Positions 44,852 to 55,059 of a stretch of 64,000 nt of DNA are shown piece by piece. The stretch lies in contig WSUB01000001.1 in the NCBI GenBank assembly GCA_019633425.1, positions 930,001 through 994,000 on the forward strand, given 5' to 3'. The translations under genes were made by a program, and so were the position numbers. Numbering within the stretch: position 1 is the first letter of the stretch; each line of letters begins with the position of its first letter. Source of the DNA: Tulasnella sp. 424 (Eukaryota > Basidiomycota > Agaricomycetes > Cantharellales > Tulasnellaceae). The notes beneath the pieces are model-generated. The model was not told where the DNA came from and did no database searches. It worked only from the letters and a program-made list of their open reading frames with translations.

Positions 44852-47042
44852 CTAGTATCTCTTGTGGTTGAACGTTGCCTGAGAGATCTCTTGGTAGTTC
44901 TTGACAAGAGTCTGGCGAACGTGAAGAAGCGTCTGACGGTCATCATCATCACCGTTCTTCTTGTCGGTGAGAATTTCGATAGCAGAGCGGCGGTCACTAG
45001 GAGCGAAAGGCTGGTTGGTATGGCTGAAAATGAAGGACGCTGGATCCGGGGCAGGATGCTGGAGGGGGCATAAGCGATTTCAGTACTGTAGATCGGATGA
45101 GCGACACTCTAGGCTCGACTCACAGCCGTGATTTCTGCCAACTCTCTTTGGATCTGGAGGCAGAAGTGATCTAAATCCAAGTCGTTCTGGATGGGAGTTA
45201 GCGGTCAGATTGACGGCCGACTGGAAATGATTTGGCACACACCTCCTCATATTGGAAGGGGTTTTCAATCGATTGGCCGATTTCAAGGAAACCAACGTAG
45301 AGTACTGGGGACACAGCGATCAGGATCTGAATAGGGCATCGCAAGTCAACGCACGCCGTGCATTCCACTTACAGCAAGCGAAGGCAGTACAGGGGATGGT
45401 TAACCACTTGAAGCTAGGATAGATCATGAGAGGCAAGAACAGAAGGTAAAGCCTAGAATTAGCAGGACGTTAGCCTGAGATTGCAGTCGATAGATTTGCC
45501 ATTCAATGACCAGACGCAGACACGAAGGTGGACCTGATACGCGAAGGGGATGGGGGTCGTGCGGATGCGTTGGAGGTTCGTCACCGCGTCTTGCATAGAA
45601 ACTAAAGCGTTATTCTAAGCAATAATGTTCAGTACACACCTACTTGCTAGTTCGTGTCGTAGTACTCACATATCCGGTCGCCATTGCTGGGGTGAGAAGT
45701 CCATCACGCATCAAGACTGCCATGTAGGATGACAAGAACAAGCTGACTGGAAACCAACGAGTCGTGTGAGAATCATTGTCAGCACAGGAGAGCGATTATG
45801 CTTACTCTCGAGAGGAATATTGCTCTCAATTGGCTCAGGTTCTTTCTTCTTGCCGAACATGTTACGCGAACCGTATTCGTCTCCGCGACGAGTACCGAGA
45901 AGCCTTTTGATCATGGTGTGGATGGGGAGGAAGATGATGGCCGGAGGGAAGGCATCGTATATAGTCTCCTTTGGGGGGTTGCGAGCCGGCGCAAGCGGGA
46001 CAGTGCTCTTAACGTTGGGGAGGACCTTTTCTGGGTCGAAAACATGTTTCTTGCGAGACTTGGCAGCGCGAGCAGTGCTCAAATGGCTCTGTTGCCACAT
46101 GGGAAGACTTGCAGGCGCGTCGTCGGAATCTTTGCTGGTGCTGGCTTCGGTTTCCCGGCCCTTGTGGGATCCATCCACGCTATGGGGGAGGAAGGAGATG
46201 AGAGGATAGAGATCTTCGTAGTAGATTCCAGGCTCCGATCGCAAATCTGAATACCTCCATCAGCAACTATTTCAGGTAGTGCAGTCGAGAGGGAAACGTA
46301 CAGTGCTTAACCGAGACAGGGAAGGCCTGTACGAGGTTCATCATTGATTTCCGTTCAATGATTGCCCGAATCTGGACCTCGTCTGCATTCTCGCCTTCCT
46401 TGGCCTTGCGTTTGATAGGGATGTGAATCCAGATGATCATCCCAAGATTGCGGCTGGCGAGCGCGATGTTGCCCCCTGAACCCCATTGCATAACATGTGA
46501 GCGCTTATTCACACAAAGGACTGGCTTCCAAACAGGAGGGAGACCGACTCACAAAGCTTACGACCCTTTGATGACGCGGGGGCAGCGGGAAAAATAATTC
46601 CGCGATCAGTTGGGAATCGAGGGAAATGGCATATATGATGTTTAGCGCCAGCAAGCTGCCGCACAACGTGGACTCGCCCCGCGTTGCCGCCGGCTGAGCT
46701 GTCCTCCATGCCAGCAAAAATGCAAAAGAATTACCTCCCAGTAGCGGTCATATGCTGAAGTCGTACGGAAGGAAATGACCAAACCAAGGACTGTACCCAG
46801 CACAGTCAAAAGGGTGGTCGAAAGAGTGAAGTTGACCTCGGTGTACTTGTTTATGCAGCAAACGCTAGCTGCAACGGACGAGAAGAACCACAGCTCAGGC
46901 CACAAGTCATTGAGGATCGTCTATTATGTCAGATGGGAAGGAAAGTCAAAGAATGAGGATGCTGATCGTGCCAGTGAGAGACATTCGAGCTTACACTGTT
47001 GAACTTCTTGTAGTAGTATTTGGCACTCGAGCTGGTGGTCAT
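44852..47042 (-). CDS. Bestrophin-family (UPF0187) anion channel, copy 4 (inverted, displaced)
   Basis: Complete 11-exon paralogue on the opposite strand, 16 kb from the tandem array. It begins MTTSSSAKYYYKKFNS, and the second exon gives TILNDLWPELWFFSSVAASV. The microexon is at 46553-46565. The insertion (HKGRETEASTSKDSDDAPAS, SRKKHVFDPEKV) is closest to copy 3, whereas the end (DDDDRQTLLHVRQTLVKNYQ, then EISQATFNHKRY) is closest to copy 2. All frames stay open. Two donors are weaker than in the other copies: GTAATT after YWE (others GTACGT or GTAAGT) and GTCATT after the VSVW-equivalent exon (others GTCAGT or GTCGGT). Direct repeats flank the gene on both sides. Confidence 0.85.
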
Positions 47043-47316
47043 GATGGGCAGACGACGAAGAGTACTCGGCGGGCGAGGGGGAGAAAAAGAGAGTTAAAGG
47101 GAGCGTTGGCGTTGGCGTCGTGGAATATCTAGATCTTGGCGGCGCCGTGAGGCTCTACACGCCTCCGAAAACTCATGGTTGAGTCGAGGTTGTGAATATC
47201 AACCTTGAGGCACAGTTGAGACCAGCCCAATTCGCACTCCAAGTTAGTGTTTCTGCGTCCCTTTTGGCCCCGACCTTGAGGGAGGCTTGAGACCCCCTCC
47301 TCAACTATAATATACT
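47043..47316. other. 5' flank of bestrophin copy 4
   Basis: On the minus strand this stretch aligns with the upstream region of bestrophin copy 2 (shared words CCTCAAGGT, CGACTCAACCATGAGTT, AGAGCCTCACGGCG), so it is the promoter carried along with the gene. It stops at the right direct repeat. Confidence 0.6.
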
Positions 47317-48022
47317 ACCTGAATGTCAGGAGAAAAACGTGAGGCCTCCCCGTAAATTTAGAGCTTTGGCCGAAGCATTGCTTTGCCGTCGTACTTATTT
47401 AGGTGCACTTGGTAGAAGGCACCTTTTTTCATAAAAAAGTGTGTTCCATGTGCTTGCGACTAGTCACAGCTGATAGTCAAGGGTAGGGCCAGTTAACTTG
47501 AACGATAATCGATGGTCGAAGGTTTGTCGGAGTCGCTTAAGTGATCTGGACCATTGATCAGCTCAGGATGCAGTTAACCAGTTGAAATAGCTTTTATATC
47601 CAATCGAGATTCGTATTGAAACTTCAAGCGGCGACGCTTCAGCGTGTATTACATCGTGGAGACTCAAAATGGGTTTGATCTGATAGCTTAAAATAACTTT
47701 ATTCCCCGGGAGTGAGCTTTCGTCAGCATAGGTTTTGAAGGGTGTTTGCCTTTTGGGGCTATCTAAGAGCTATATATGGACAAGAAGGGTACCTCGGCCT
47801 TGTTGAAAGAAACTCGACGATGGTTGGTTGACCGTCGCTCCAGCCCAAATACCAAAAATAGGTTGGTCGTGATAGTCTAAGCGATCGCAACGTTTCAGAC
47901 AATGAGGCCTAGCCTCCGTTTAATTGTGATTGCCGTGGTCGCGTGTTGGGTTGTTGTTGAGCAGGGAGTACAAAGCGAGGGACGCTGACTAAGCGATGTC
48001 CCCTGATTGACCCGTGCGGCTT
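47317..48022 (+). repeat. Direct repeat R, right copy
   Basis: Same orientation as the left copy. It begins ACCTGAATGTCAGGAGAAAA and ends CCCTGATTGACCCGTGCGGC and TT. It carries an additional 181 bp (about 47381-47561) between GAAGCATTG and CTCAGGATG that are absent from the left copy. Confidence 0.8.
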
Positions 48023-48337
48023 TAGGCGAGATCAGACTCTGTCCTTCCCTCCTGCTCTCCGCCCCGTTGCCTGCATTTTCTCCCCGTCCAGCACGCTTGC
48101 AGCAGGCGAGCAGGACGGACTTTGACCCTCTTCCTCTCCTTTTTCACTTCCCCATACCTACCTCAACTCGTGATAATACTGTGCCCCTCATTTTCCCGAC
48201 CGTTCCGCCAAGCAGGCTTCAACTTTTTACCCTTCACGAAATGCTCCAAGCTGTCCGATATTTTGTCATCAGTCGGTCCCTTTCTACTCCGAACACTTGA
48301 GATAATTCCACTGACAACGGTGCATGATGTGATCCAG

Positions 48338-49819
48338 TTTTTGGTATTCTCACACAAGGCGTGCTGTCTGTGCTTGGCATCGGCAACATCATCAGCCAGC
48401 TGCCGGCATCTGTCTACAGTACGTTGTGTTCCCATACTTCGTGATCGTTGCTGACATTTCCTCGTCTCAGCCACCGTCAATGCTGTTGTGGCAGTGTCAG
48501 GCCTGGTTTCAGCAGTTTTCATGACCATCATGTGCGTGCCGGGGCATTTCTCCGCTTCTGTCTCGCTAGTGGTCTGATTTCGACGATTTATCTCCCACTC
48601 CACTTCCAGCATCATAGCCGAAGTCGCCCAGAGAGAGCAAACGACAACAAATGCTCTGTTCGAAGTGGTATGGGTTAGCATGATATGGATCACTACAACT
48701 CTGGAGGCAAGCTGGCTGTCAACGGTCAATGTCACGGGCTGCGACGTCTCCAATACGACTCAGCCAGGAGCATGGGACGTATGTCTTGCGCATCGTGTCG
48801 GCGTGCCGCTTGCATGGGCCGCCGCTCTCTTCGGTAGGTTCTTTCTGTGGAATCCTGCGGCCCTTCCCATACTGAGCGAACTCCTCTATTCAGCCACTGC
48901 ACAGCTCGTCATCGTCGTCATGATAATCGAATGGCACCGAGCCAAAGCCCCATCGACTACCCTTCCGCAGGCGTTCAATCCTCGATCCGGTCTCCAAAGA
49001 GTCTGGATGAACGTCGTCAAGCCTGAAGTCCATGTTCTGACCCCAATCCTTCGCAAGAGTGTCTATGTTCTCATCAGCGAGCGAATGGACCCTCGACTGC
49101 AGACTCGCCGCTTTTATGATCATCGTCGAACGTTCATGAACCGTGTTAGTCGCGCATTCAACCAGCCGTCCATGGACAAGACCCAAGACGACAGAGTCAA
49201 ATTGCGCTGGCCAGAGGAGGATCACAACGCTGAAGAAGCTTGGACAGGCAGCTACTACTTCCAGAACAATGAAGCCAATGCCTCCCAGGCTCCATTAAAG
49301 GCTCCGCTCCCGGTATTCGCCCCCACGGCCAGACTCGTAGACCTTCCTCGATTTCAACTTCATGACCCTCCCGTGCCGCGTATCCCAACCCCTGAACTCC
49401 TGAACACGCCGGTCATGCAACCTCAGATCCTAAACTCGTACCATTCACGAACACCGTCCACGTCGTCACATCTTCGTCCCCAGCGTGGATCTGTTCAACC
49501 ACCTCCCAACTCGCCCATCGGAGGCCTCCCTCCTACATCTCCACAACTTGCGATTTCTCCTACTTCTCCTCGTCTCCCCGCTCGATCACGGACGCTCCCT
49601 TCCCTCGCAACTCCGCCACGTGCGCGACTGCACGGAACAGCGTCACCGGCTCCTGGAGGGCCACTATTGACCCGTTCAGCAACTGTCGGAGCTCGACGCT
49701 TCGATATTCCATCTCGTTACATGGACCTGGACTGGACCTTCCCTCAGCAGGTCCGGGCGTCCTTTGCGGCACCACCCCCTCCACCTGGATTCTTACCAAG
49801 ACCGAACGCTCGCTACTAG
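48338..49819 (+). CDS. MARVEL-like membrane protein with proline-rich tail (first exon not resolved)
   Basis: Not recognised beyond architecture. After an acceptor at 48336-48337 the frame reads FGILTQGVLSVLGIGNIISQ and LPASVY, then by in-frame splices TTVNAVVAVSGLVSAVFMTI, FEVVWVSMIWITTTLEASWL, a loop with two cysteines (TGCDVSNTTQ, WDVCLAHRVG), a spliced fourth helix (PLAWAAALFA, ATAQLVIVVMIIEWHRAKAP) and a soluble tail of about 280 residues. The tail is Pro/Ser-rich (PTSPQLAISPTSPRLPARSR) and ends FLPRPNARY. The starting Met should be in a small upstream exon between about 48120 and 48330; I could not choose it. Third protein of this layout in the window. Confidence 0.6.
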
Positions 49820-50587
49820 GCTTAGCTCATGTTTTGTTTTGGTTGCACCCCACTCTTTACTTTTCTTTTTCATGGGTAATGTGGTTTGGGGATGGACTTA
49901 TGTATCTTATTCTTACATACGGGGCCGCTTTCTTTCTTTTCACTTTGCGCACTTTTGGACTTTCCCCCCTCATTCATTCAGTAGCAAATTTTTCATTCAT
50001 AGCCACTTGATTGTATCTACTTTGAACTTGACTTGACTTTTGACTCTGTGACTTGCACGCCCCTCCTCCTATGATTCGGCTGATTACCAGTGAGAGCGAT
50101 GTCGGGTCCCCATGGCACAAGGGAATCCGTCGGTGATTATTCTGGGCCAATCGCGAAAGCACTCGATCTGACTCAGACCGAAAGGGGCAAAAGAGGGGGC
50201 AAGGCGGGGTCTGCGCTTCGTCAGTGTGTCACCGAAGTTGCTGGAGGTTCCGGAGGAGGCTAAAAAGGGGCCGCGCAATGCCTCACGGTTCTCATTCGGT
50301 CTACGTTCGTTCTCCCAACCACCATCAGCCTTTCAGCACCTCAACCACACCCACCGTCGTAGGTATGTCGAGTTCCACCCCTTCGTTGCTACCCCCCACA
50401 GCTGGCTGTGAATGCCTTTGTCGTCTGGAACGCTCATCGTCGACTGCCTTCTTTCACCGTTGCGGTTATGTAGCCAGCCTCCCGTACGCTATTCTTTATC
50501 ATCTGGGTTTTCACCATCAAAGAAGGACGGGCAACTGATTTTTTCGACCTTTTTCGCGTTCAACTCTAGCCAACACCAGTATTCATT
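49820..50587. other. Intergenic region upstream of ATG8
   Basis: It contains the 3' end of the MARVEL-like gene and the ATG8 promoter. Short open frames here have no motif. Confidence 0.45.
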
Positions 50588-51264
<677 letters not shown>

Positions 51265-51453
51265 CCGTTTGACTTTGAGCCCCTATTTCTCAGCATCCTC
51301 CTTATCATGTGTGGCCCCGTTCTTCTTGTATAATAATCATCTCCGTGAATTTGGTACACTATTCACTTGCACCCACGTATGTTTGGGGCCAAGACGGCTT
51401 TTAGGAAACGTCTGAAAGACGTACAAAACTAAGGTCATGGGGAAGGACACGCG

Positions 51454-52410
51454 CTATCGATGAGGGCGCTTTCTGCCATGGTCGTCCTTTCTCCGTTTCT
51501 TCGGCTTGACCTTTGCACGTTCCCTTGCCTCCAGTGACGCTCTCAGCCGCTTCTTCTTTTCAGATACGATCCTATCCTGCTTTTCGTGCAGAGTCTCGTA
51601 GTCAGCTTGTTTCTTCTTCCGCACTGGAGGCGCAGCCATCTCCAAGACGGAGGGCTGCGGTCGTCGTGCAGCAGGTTCTTCGCTCGGAGAACGACTCCTG
51701 GATGTATCAGAACCTTCGTCATCACCTTCCTCCGTCAGGTCCGGTTGGAGCCTTGGCTTGCCGGTGATGAGTTCGTCCACGTCGAATTCCTCAACGACCG
51801 TGACCGTGGCGGTAACATCTTCCGTCTCGAATTCCACCTCTTGCTCAGCCTGTCTCCCTTTCCCTTTGTTGTTAGCCCGCACCACATCCGATAGAGGGTC
51901 ATAATCTTCGCCTGCGTGGGGCCATTTGTGAGTGGGGGATGTTGGTTTGTTGGAGCGAAGTAACATCACATACCAATCTCGTCGTTCCCCAACGCACGCT
52001 CAACATCTATCCGATTGCGCTTGGCCCTCTCCAACATCTCCTTCTTTTTCTGAGCGATCATCGAAATGAGATCAGCACCAGGGACTATGTCAGACTAGGG
52101 GGTCCACTTGCCTCTGCTCTGTCAGCTATCTTCTCCTGCCTCTCTCGCTCCTTTGCACGACGCTTATACACAGCCTCTCGCTCCAGTTTCCTCCTGTGGA
52201 ATCCAGTCAGGAACTGCCTGTAGGACCGAACCCAAGATTCTTCAGTTCCGATTAATTATTTGCGGCTGGTGAGCACTACCTTCGGGCTCGGTCATCGAAC
52301 AATATCTCCTGCACTTCACCCTGCCTAGCTTGCTTGGCTTTCTTTTTAGCTGCCCTCGCAGCTGCTTGCTGGCCCAGGAAAGCCGCATTGGATACAGAGG
52401 GATTCGACAT
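51454..52410 (-). CDS. Nol12/Rrp17-family nucleolar rRNA-processing protein
   Basis: Nucleolar protein of the Nol12/Rrp17 family, which acts in 5' maturation of pre-rRNA. The start at 52410 gives MSNPSVSNAAFLGQQAARAA and a Lys-rich stretch. The family core follows: EVQEILFDDRARR, spliced to QFLTGFHRRKLEREAVYKRR and AKERERQEKIADRAE. A long acidic and Lys/Arg-rich C-terminus includes VVEEFDVDELITGKPR and ends KDDHGRKRPHR. Three or four short introns. The downstream neighbour ATG8 is convergent at 190 bp. Confidence 0.8.
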
Positions 52411-52495
52411 GTTGATGGCTTAGAGTTAGGAAATTCTTTGTTGACCGTCGCTTTGTTTGTGTGGCGTTGCACGCAAGACCGTGTGGATAGCAGGT

Positions 52496-53561
52496 CTACA
52501 AAAAGAGGCGAGGGATACAGAGAATAGCTACAAGACATGCAAGTGTGTTTCGAATCAACAAAAAGAGAATACAGGCAAGGTCAGCTTCGCAATATGTGCG
52601 CACGCTTCTGGGCACCATCGTAAGATAATATCCTGCCACAAATAATGCGAGGGTGACGCAGAAAACCACGTCTGCTGTGTGTATGCCTGCTACGAAACTG
52701 TGCCAGAACTTGACGCAGGCCCGAAGAATGGAGCCGCGACGCTTCGGGAGGATGGGTTGAGACAACCTTGCTCGTAGACCTAACGGGATCAAAGATCTTT
52801 GTTAAATAGAGGGGTTTAATGTACGTTGAAACCAGCTTGCCTCTTAACTTGCGACGGGCGTCAGCATGTTGGGTGGGTTCCTGTTCAAGGATGCCCGACA
52901 CGATGGACTCTAAACCTTCAGCGTAGTCCAGCTACGATATTAACTTCAGAACAGGCGAGTTTCGGTGTTGATAAAGATGCTTACAACTCCCTCCACTGTA
53001 ATCACCCGCCTGACGAAAGGGTTCAGCTCATTCACCCCGCATTACATGGGCAGCGAGTACTCACTTTTCCTCAGTGATTTGTAGGCTCTCAAGGCGTCTG
53101 TCTAACTCAATAGCCTTCGCACTATAAGCAGCTTGAAGGCGTTGGAGCTCCTTCTTGAGAGAGGTGATTTCTCGACGAGACCTGACGATCTTGGCTCCTT
53201 CAAGCTCGATAGCGATTTCCAGCGCATGCACCTTCTTCTGCAAAGGGTCGTCATGAAAGTCCACGAATACAGGCCTCGTTATTCGCTCGTTGAGTGCCTG
53301 GACGGTGTTGTCTTCCCAGAAATTCGATGTACTGGTTTCCGTAAGAGACTTGTCGCATGAGCAGATGGGACAGCCGACTTTGACGAGCTTGGGAATACAG
53401 TCTCCGCAAGATACATGTCCTGACCAAGGAGATGTTCAGGATTACCTTTTCCGGAATGATTGGGACGGAGGTGCAACGCTGGACCCACCGCATCCGAACG
53501 CCCGCAGGATGGTCGCTGGGCCGTATTGGTCGAAGCAGATTGGACACCAGGCTTGAACCAT
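52496..53561 (-). CDS. RING-finger protein with coiled coil and C-terminal membrane segments
   Basis: Probable membrane-anchored E3 ubiquitin ligase. It starts MVQAWCPICFDQYGPATILR. Splicing of an intron after TTCGGATGCG restores FGCGHVSCGDCIPKLVKVGC and then PICSC, a complete C3HC4 RING. After it comes a charged coiled coil (KKVHALEIAIELEGAKIVRS, SLKKELQRLQAAYSAKAIEL). Three small exons follow (KRVITVEGV, then LDYAEGLESIVSGILEQEPT). The last exon, reached through a GC-AG intron (GCAAGC..TTAG), encodes LRARLSQPILPKRR and two hydrophobic stretches, VVFCVTLALFVAGYYLTMV and ADLACILFLLIRNTLACLVA, ending CIPRLFL at 52496. If that intron is not removed, the protein ends at 52581 without membrane segments. 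Confidence 0.72.
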
Positions 53562-53987
53562 ACTTCGTAAACTTTGACGGAGGAGCTAGATGCACGGCTG
53601 AGTTTGACGTGTGTACTCGACGAGTTCGATCTTTACAAAAGCCGGGGTGCGTTGGTTGTAGTAACAGGGTTCATGGAGGCAAAGCCCGTCTTGTGGGAAG
53701 CGGCACCGTACATCCTTGCTGCTGGACAGACCACAAAGCTGCAATGGGGATACTCGCCAACTCTTGAAAGCAATCTGAAATCTCTTAGGTACTTTGCATT
53801 GGTTTCCACAGTATCTCAACCTGATCTTGACCGTTTCGACGAGCGCCTCGATGACGGAACTTTACTCCAAACCGGTCGTGCACTGGCAGCCTTCTCCCCA
53901 AGGCAGCGATATTAATGGTTCCGCTACAGGAAACGGCAGCACCAATGCATAAAAGCGTTACATCATAATATTATGGCTATATACTCA
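53562..53987. other. Intergenic region upstream of the RING gene
   Basis: A + strand open frame without an early ATG (53574-53915) fills much of it. It has no recognised motif and I do not call it a gene. It should hold the RING gene promoter. Confidence 0.4.
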
Positions 53988-54719
53988 TTAGACTTCGTAG
54001 ACTTCCGAGTTTCCGTCCCCTTTCCTAAATTTCATCGTTTCTAGAGTTACAACTGAAGTCGTATCTTTTTCTCGGTCTTCCTCCGCTTTTTGCTCCCTGT
54101 CACCGGCCAACGCTGGGACTGGATCACTCCATGTAGGGCAGGATGTTGTTATGGTTCCGCCAGGCGCCTCCAAAGCGGTGCCAGAACTAAGGCTGTTGCA
54201 TGTTGCTACCGTGAGCGCCGATGAACTTGGACGCCGCTTGGCGTTGGAGTCGCTGGAAATGGAACGACCAAACACGTCGAGGAACCTGCCAACTGATCTG
54301 GCCGAGTTATTGATGGAGATATCGGAGAGTTTTGATGGAGTATGGGTGCAAGTCTTTACCACCTTCATGACAAGTGCTCGCGACGGTCTGGTAATCGGGC
54401 CTTCGCCTCGAGTGCCTAATTCTGCCCTTGCCTCTAAGTCCTCCGTCTCCGCACATCTCGCTCTTTTCCTGCAAAAGGGGAGGACGCCCAACAACCACAG
54501 TATGATTGTCACTGCGAGCAGTATGGCGGCGCAGACCGCGATCCCAATACCCATTCCCTTTGATGAGATGGGGCCCGGAGCTGATGTGGACTGCACTGAG
54601 AAATGTGTATAGTCTCCATCGGAAGGGGCAGGAGAGGGGTTGGTGGGGACAGGAGCGGTGGGGGGCATCAAGAGGGGATTTGAGGGACACCGGAAAGGAA
54701 GAAAGCCGCTGCTGGACAA
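53988..54719 (-). CDS. Hypothetical single-pass membrane protein
   Basis: A 243-residue open frame without introns. A short Pro/Ser/Thr-rich N-terminal part (PPTAPVPTNPSPAPSDGDY) precedes one membrane helix (GIGIAVCAAILLAVTIILWL and LGVLPF) followed by basic CRKRAR. A cytoplasmic tail of about 150 residues is Ser-rich and ends RKGDGNSEVYEV. There is no cleavable signal peptide in the frame; a short upstream exon could supply one. The layout resembles fungal surface sensors or mucin-like proteins, but no family is recognised. Confidence 0.55.
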   Translation of the reverse strand: MSSSGFLPFRCPSNPLLMPPTAPVPTNPSPAPSDGDYTHFSVQSTSAPGPISSKGMGIGIAVCAAILLAVTIILWLLGVLPFCRKRARCAETEDLEARAELGTRGEGPITRPSRALVMKVVKTCTHTPSKLSDISINNSARSVGRFLDVFGRSISSDSNAKRRPSSSALTVATCNSLSSGTALEAPGGTITTSCPTWSDPVPALAGDREQKAEEDREKDTTSVVTLETMKFRKGDGNSEVYEV

Positions 54720-55059
54720 GAAAGCATCCCTTCACCTATAAATCTGTCCGAGATGCTTTGAAGGCCTTGACTCGTTTAGCGTCGTCAAGAATGTATGGCG
54801 AACAAACGGAAGCATTGTAAGGGCAAACAGTTGTTGCCGATGGCTGGAATTCCAATTCCCTCCCGATTGCGCCGTTTCAATTGCCTGCTAGGCTACCATT
54901 CCAATCACGACCAAAAATCAATTACAAAGGAGAAGACCTTATCGGAGAAGCATTTTCCGGATCGCCGCCGTCGTCTCCTCCAGTCGGTCAATTGAAATCG
55001 ATCATTCTGCGAACGGGGAAGGATCAAACAGAATGCCCTAAACATTTCCACGCAAAACA
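54720..55059. other. Intergenic region
   Basis: Lies between the single-pass membrane gene and the VID28-like gene, both on the minus strand. No gene or repeat recognised. Confidence 0.4.

Noticed and set aside
44080..48022. LTR retrotransposon interpretation of the direct repeats
   Set aside because: There is no gag/pol sequence between them, no TG..CA ends or primer-binding site were seen, and the interior is an intron-containing bestrophin gene.
53574..53915. 114-codon + strand open frame between the RING gene and the single-pass membrane gene
   Set aside because: It begins after a stop with no early ATG, has no recognised domain, and starts 13 bp beyond the RING start on the other strand where a promoter is expected.
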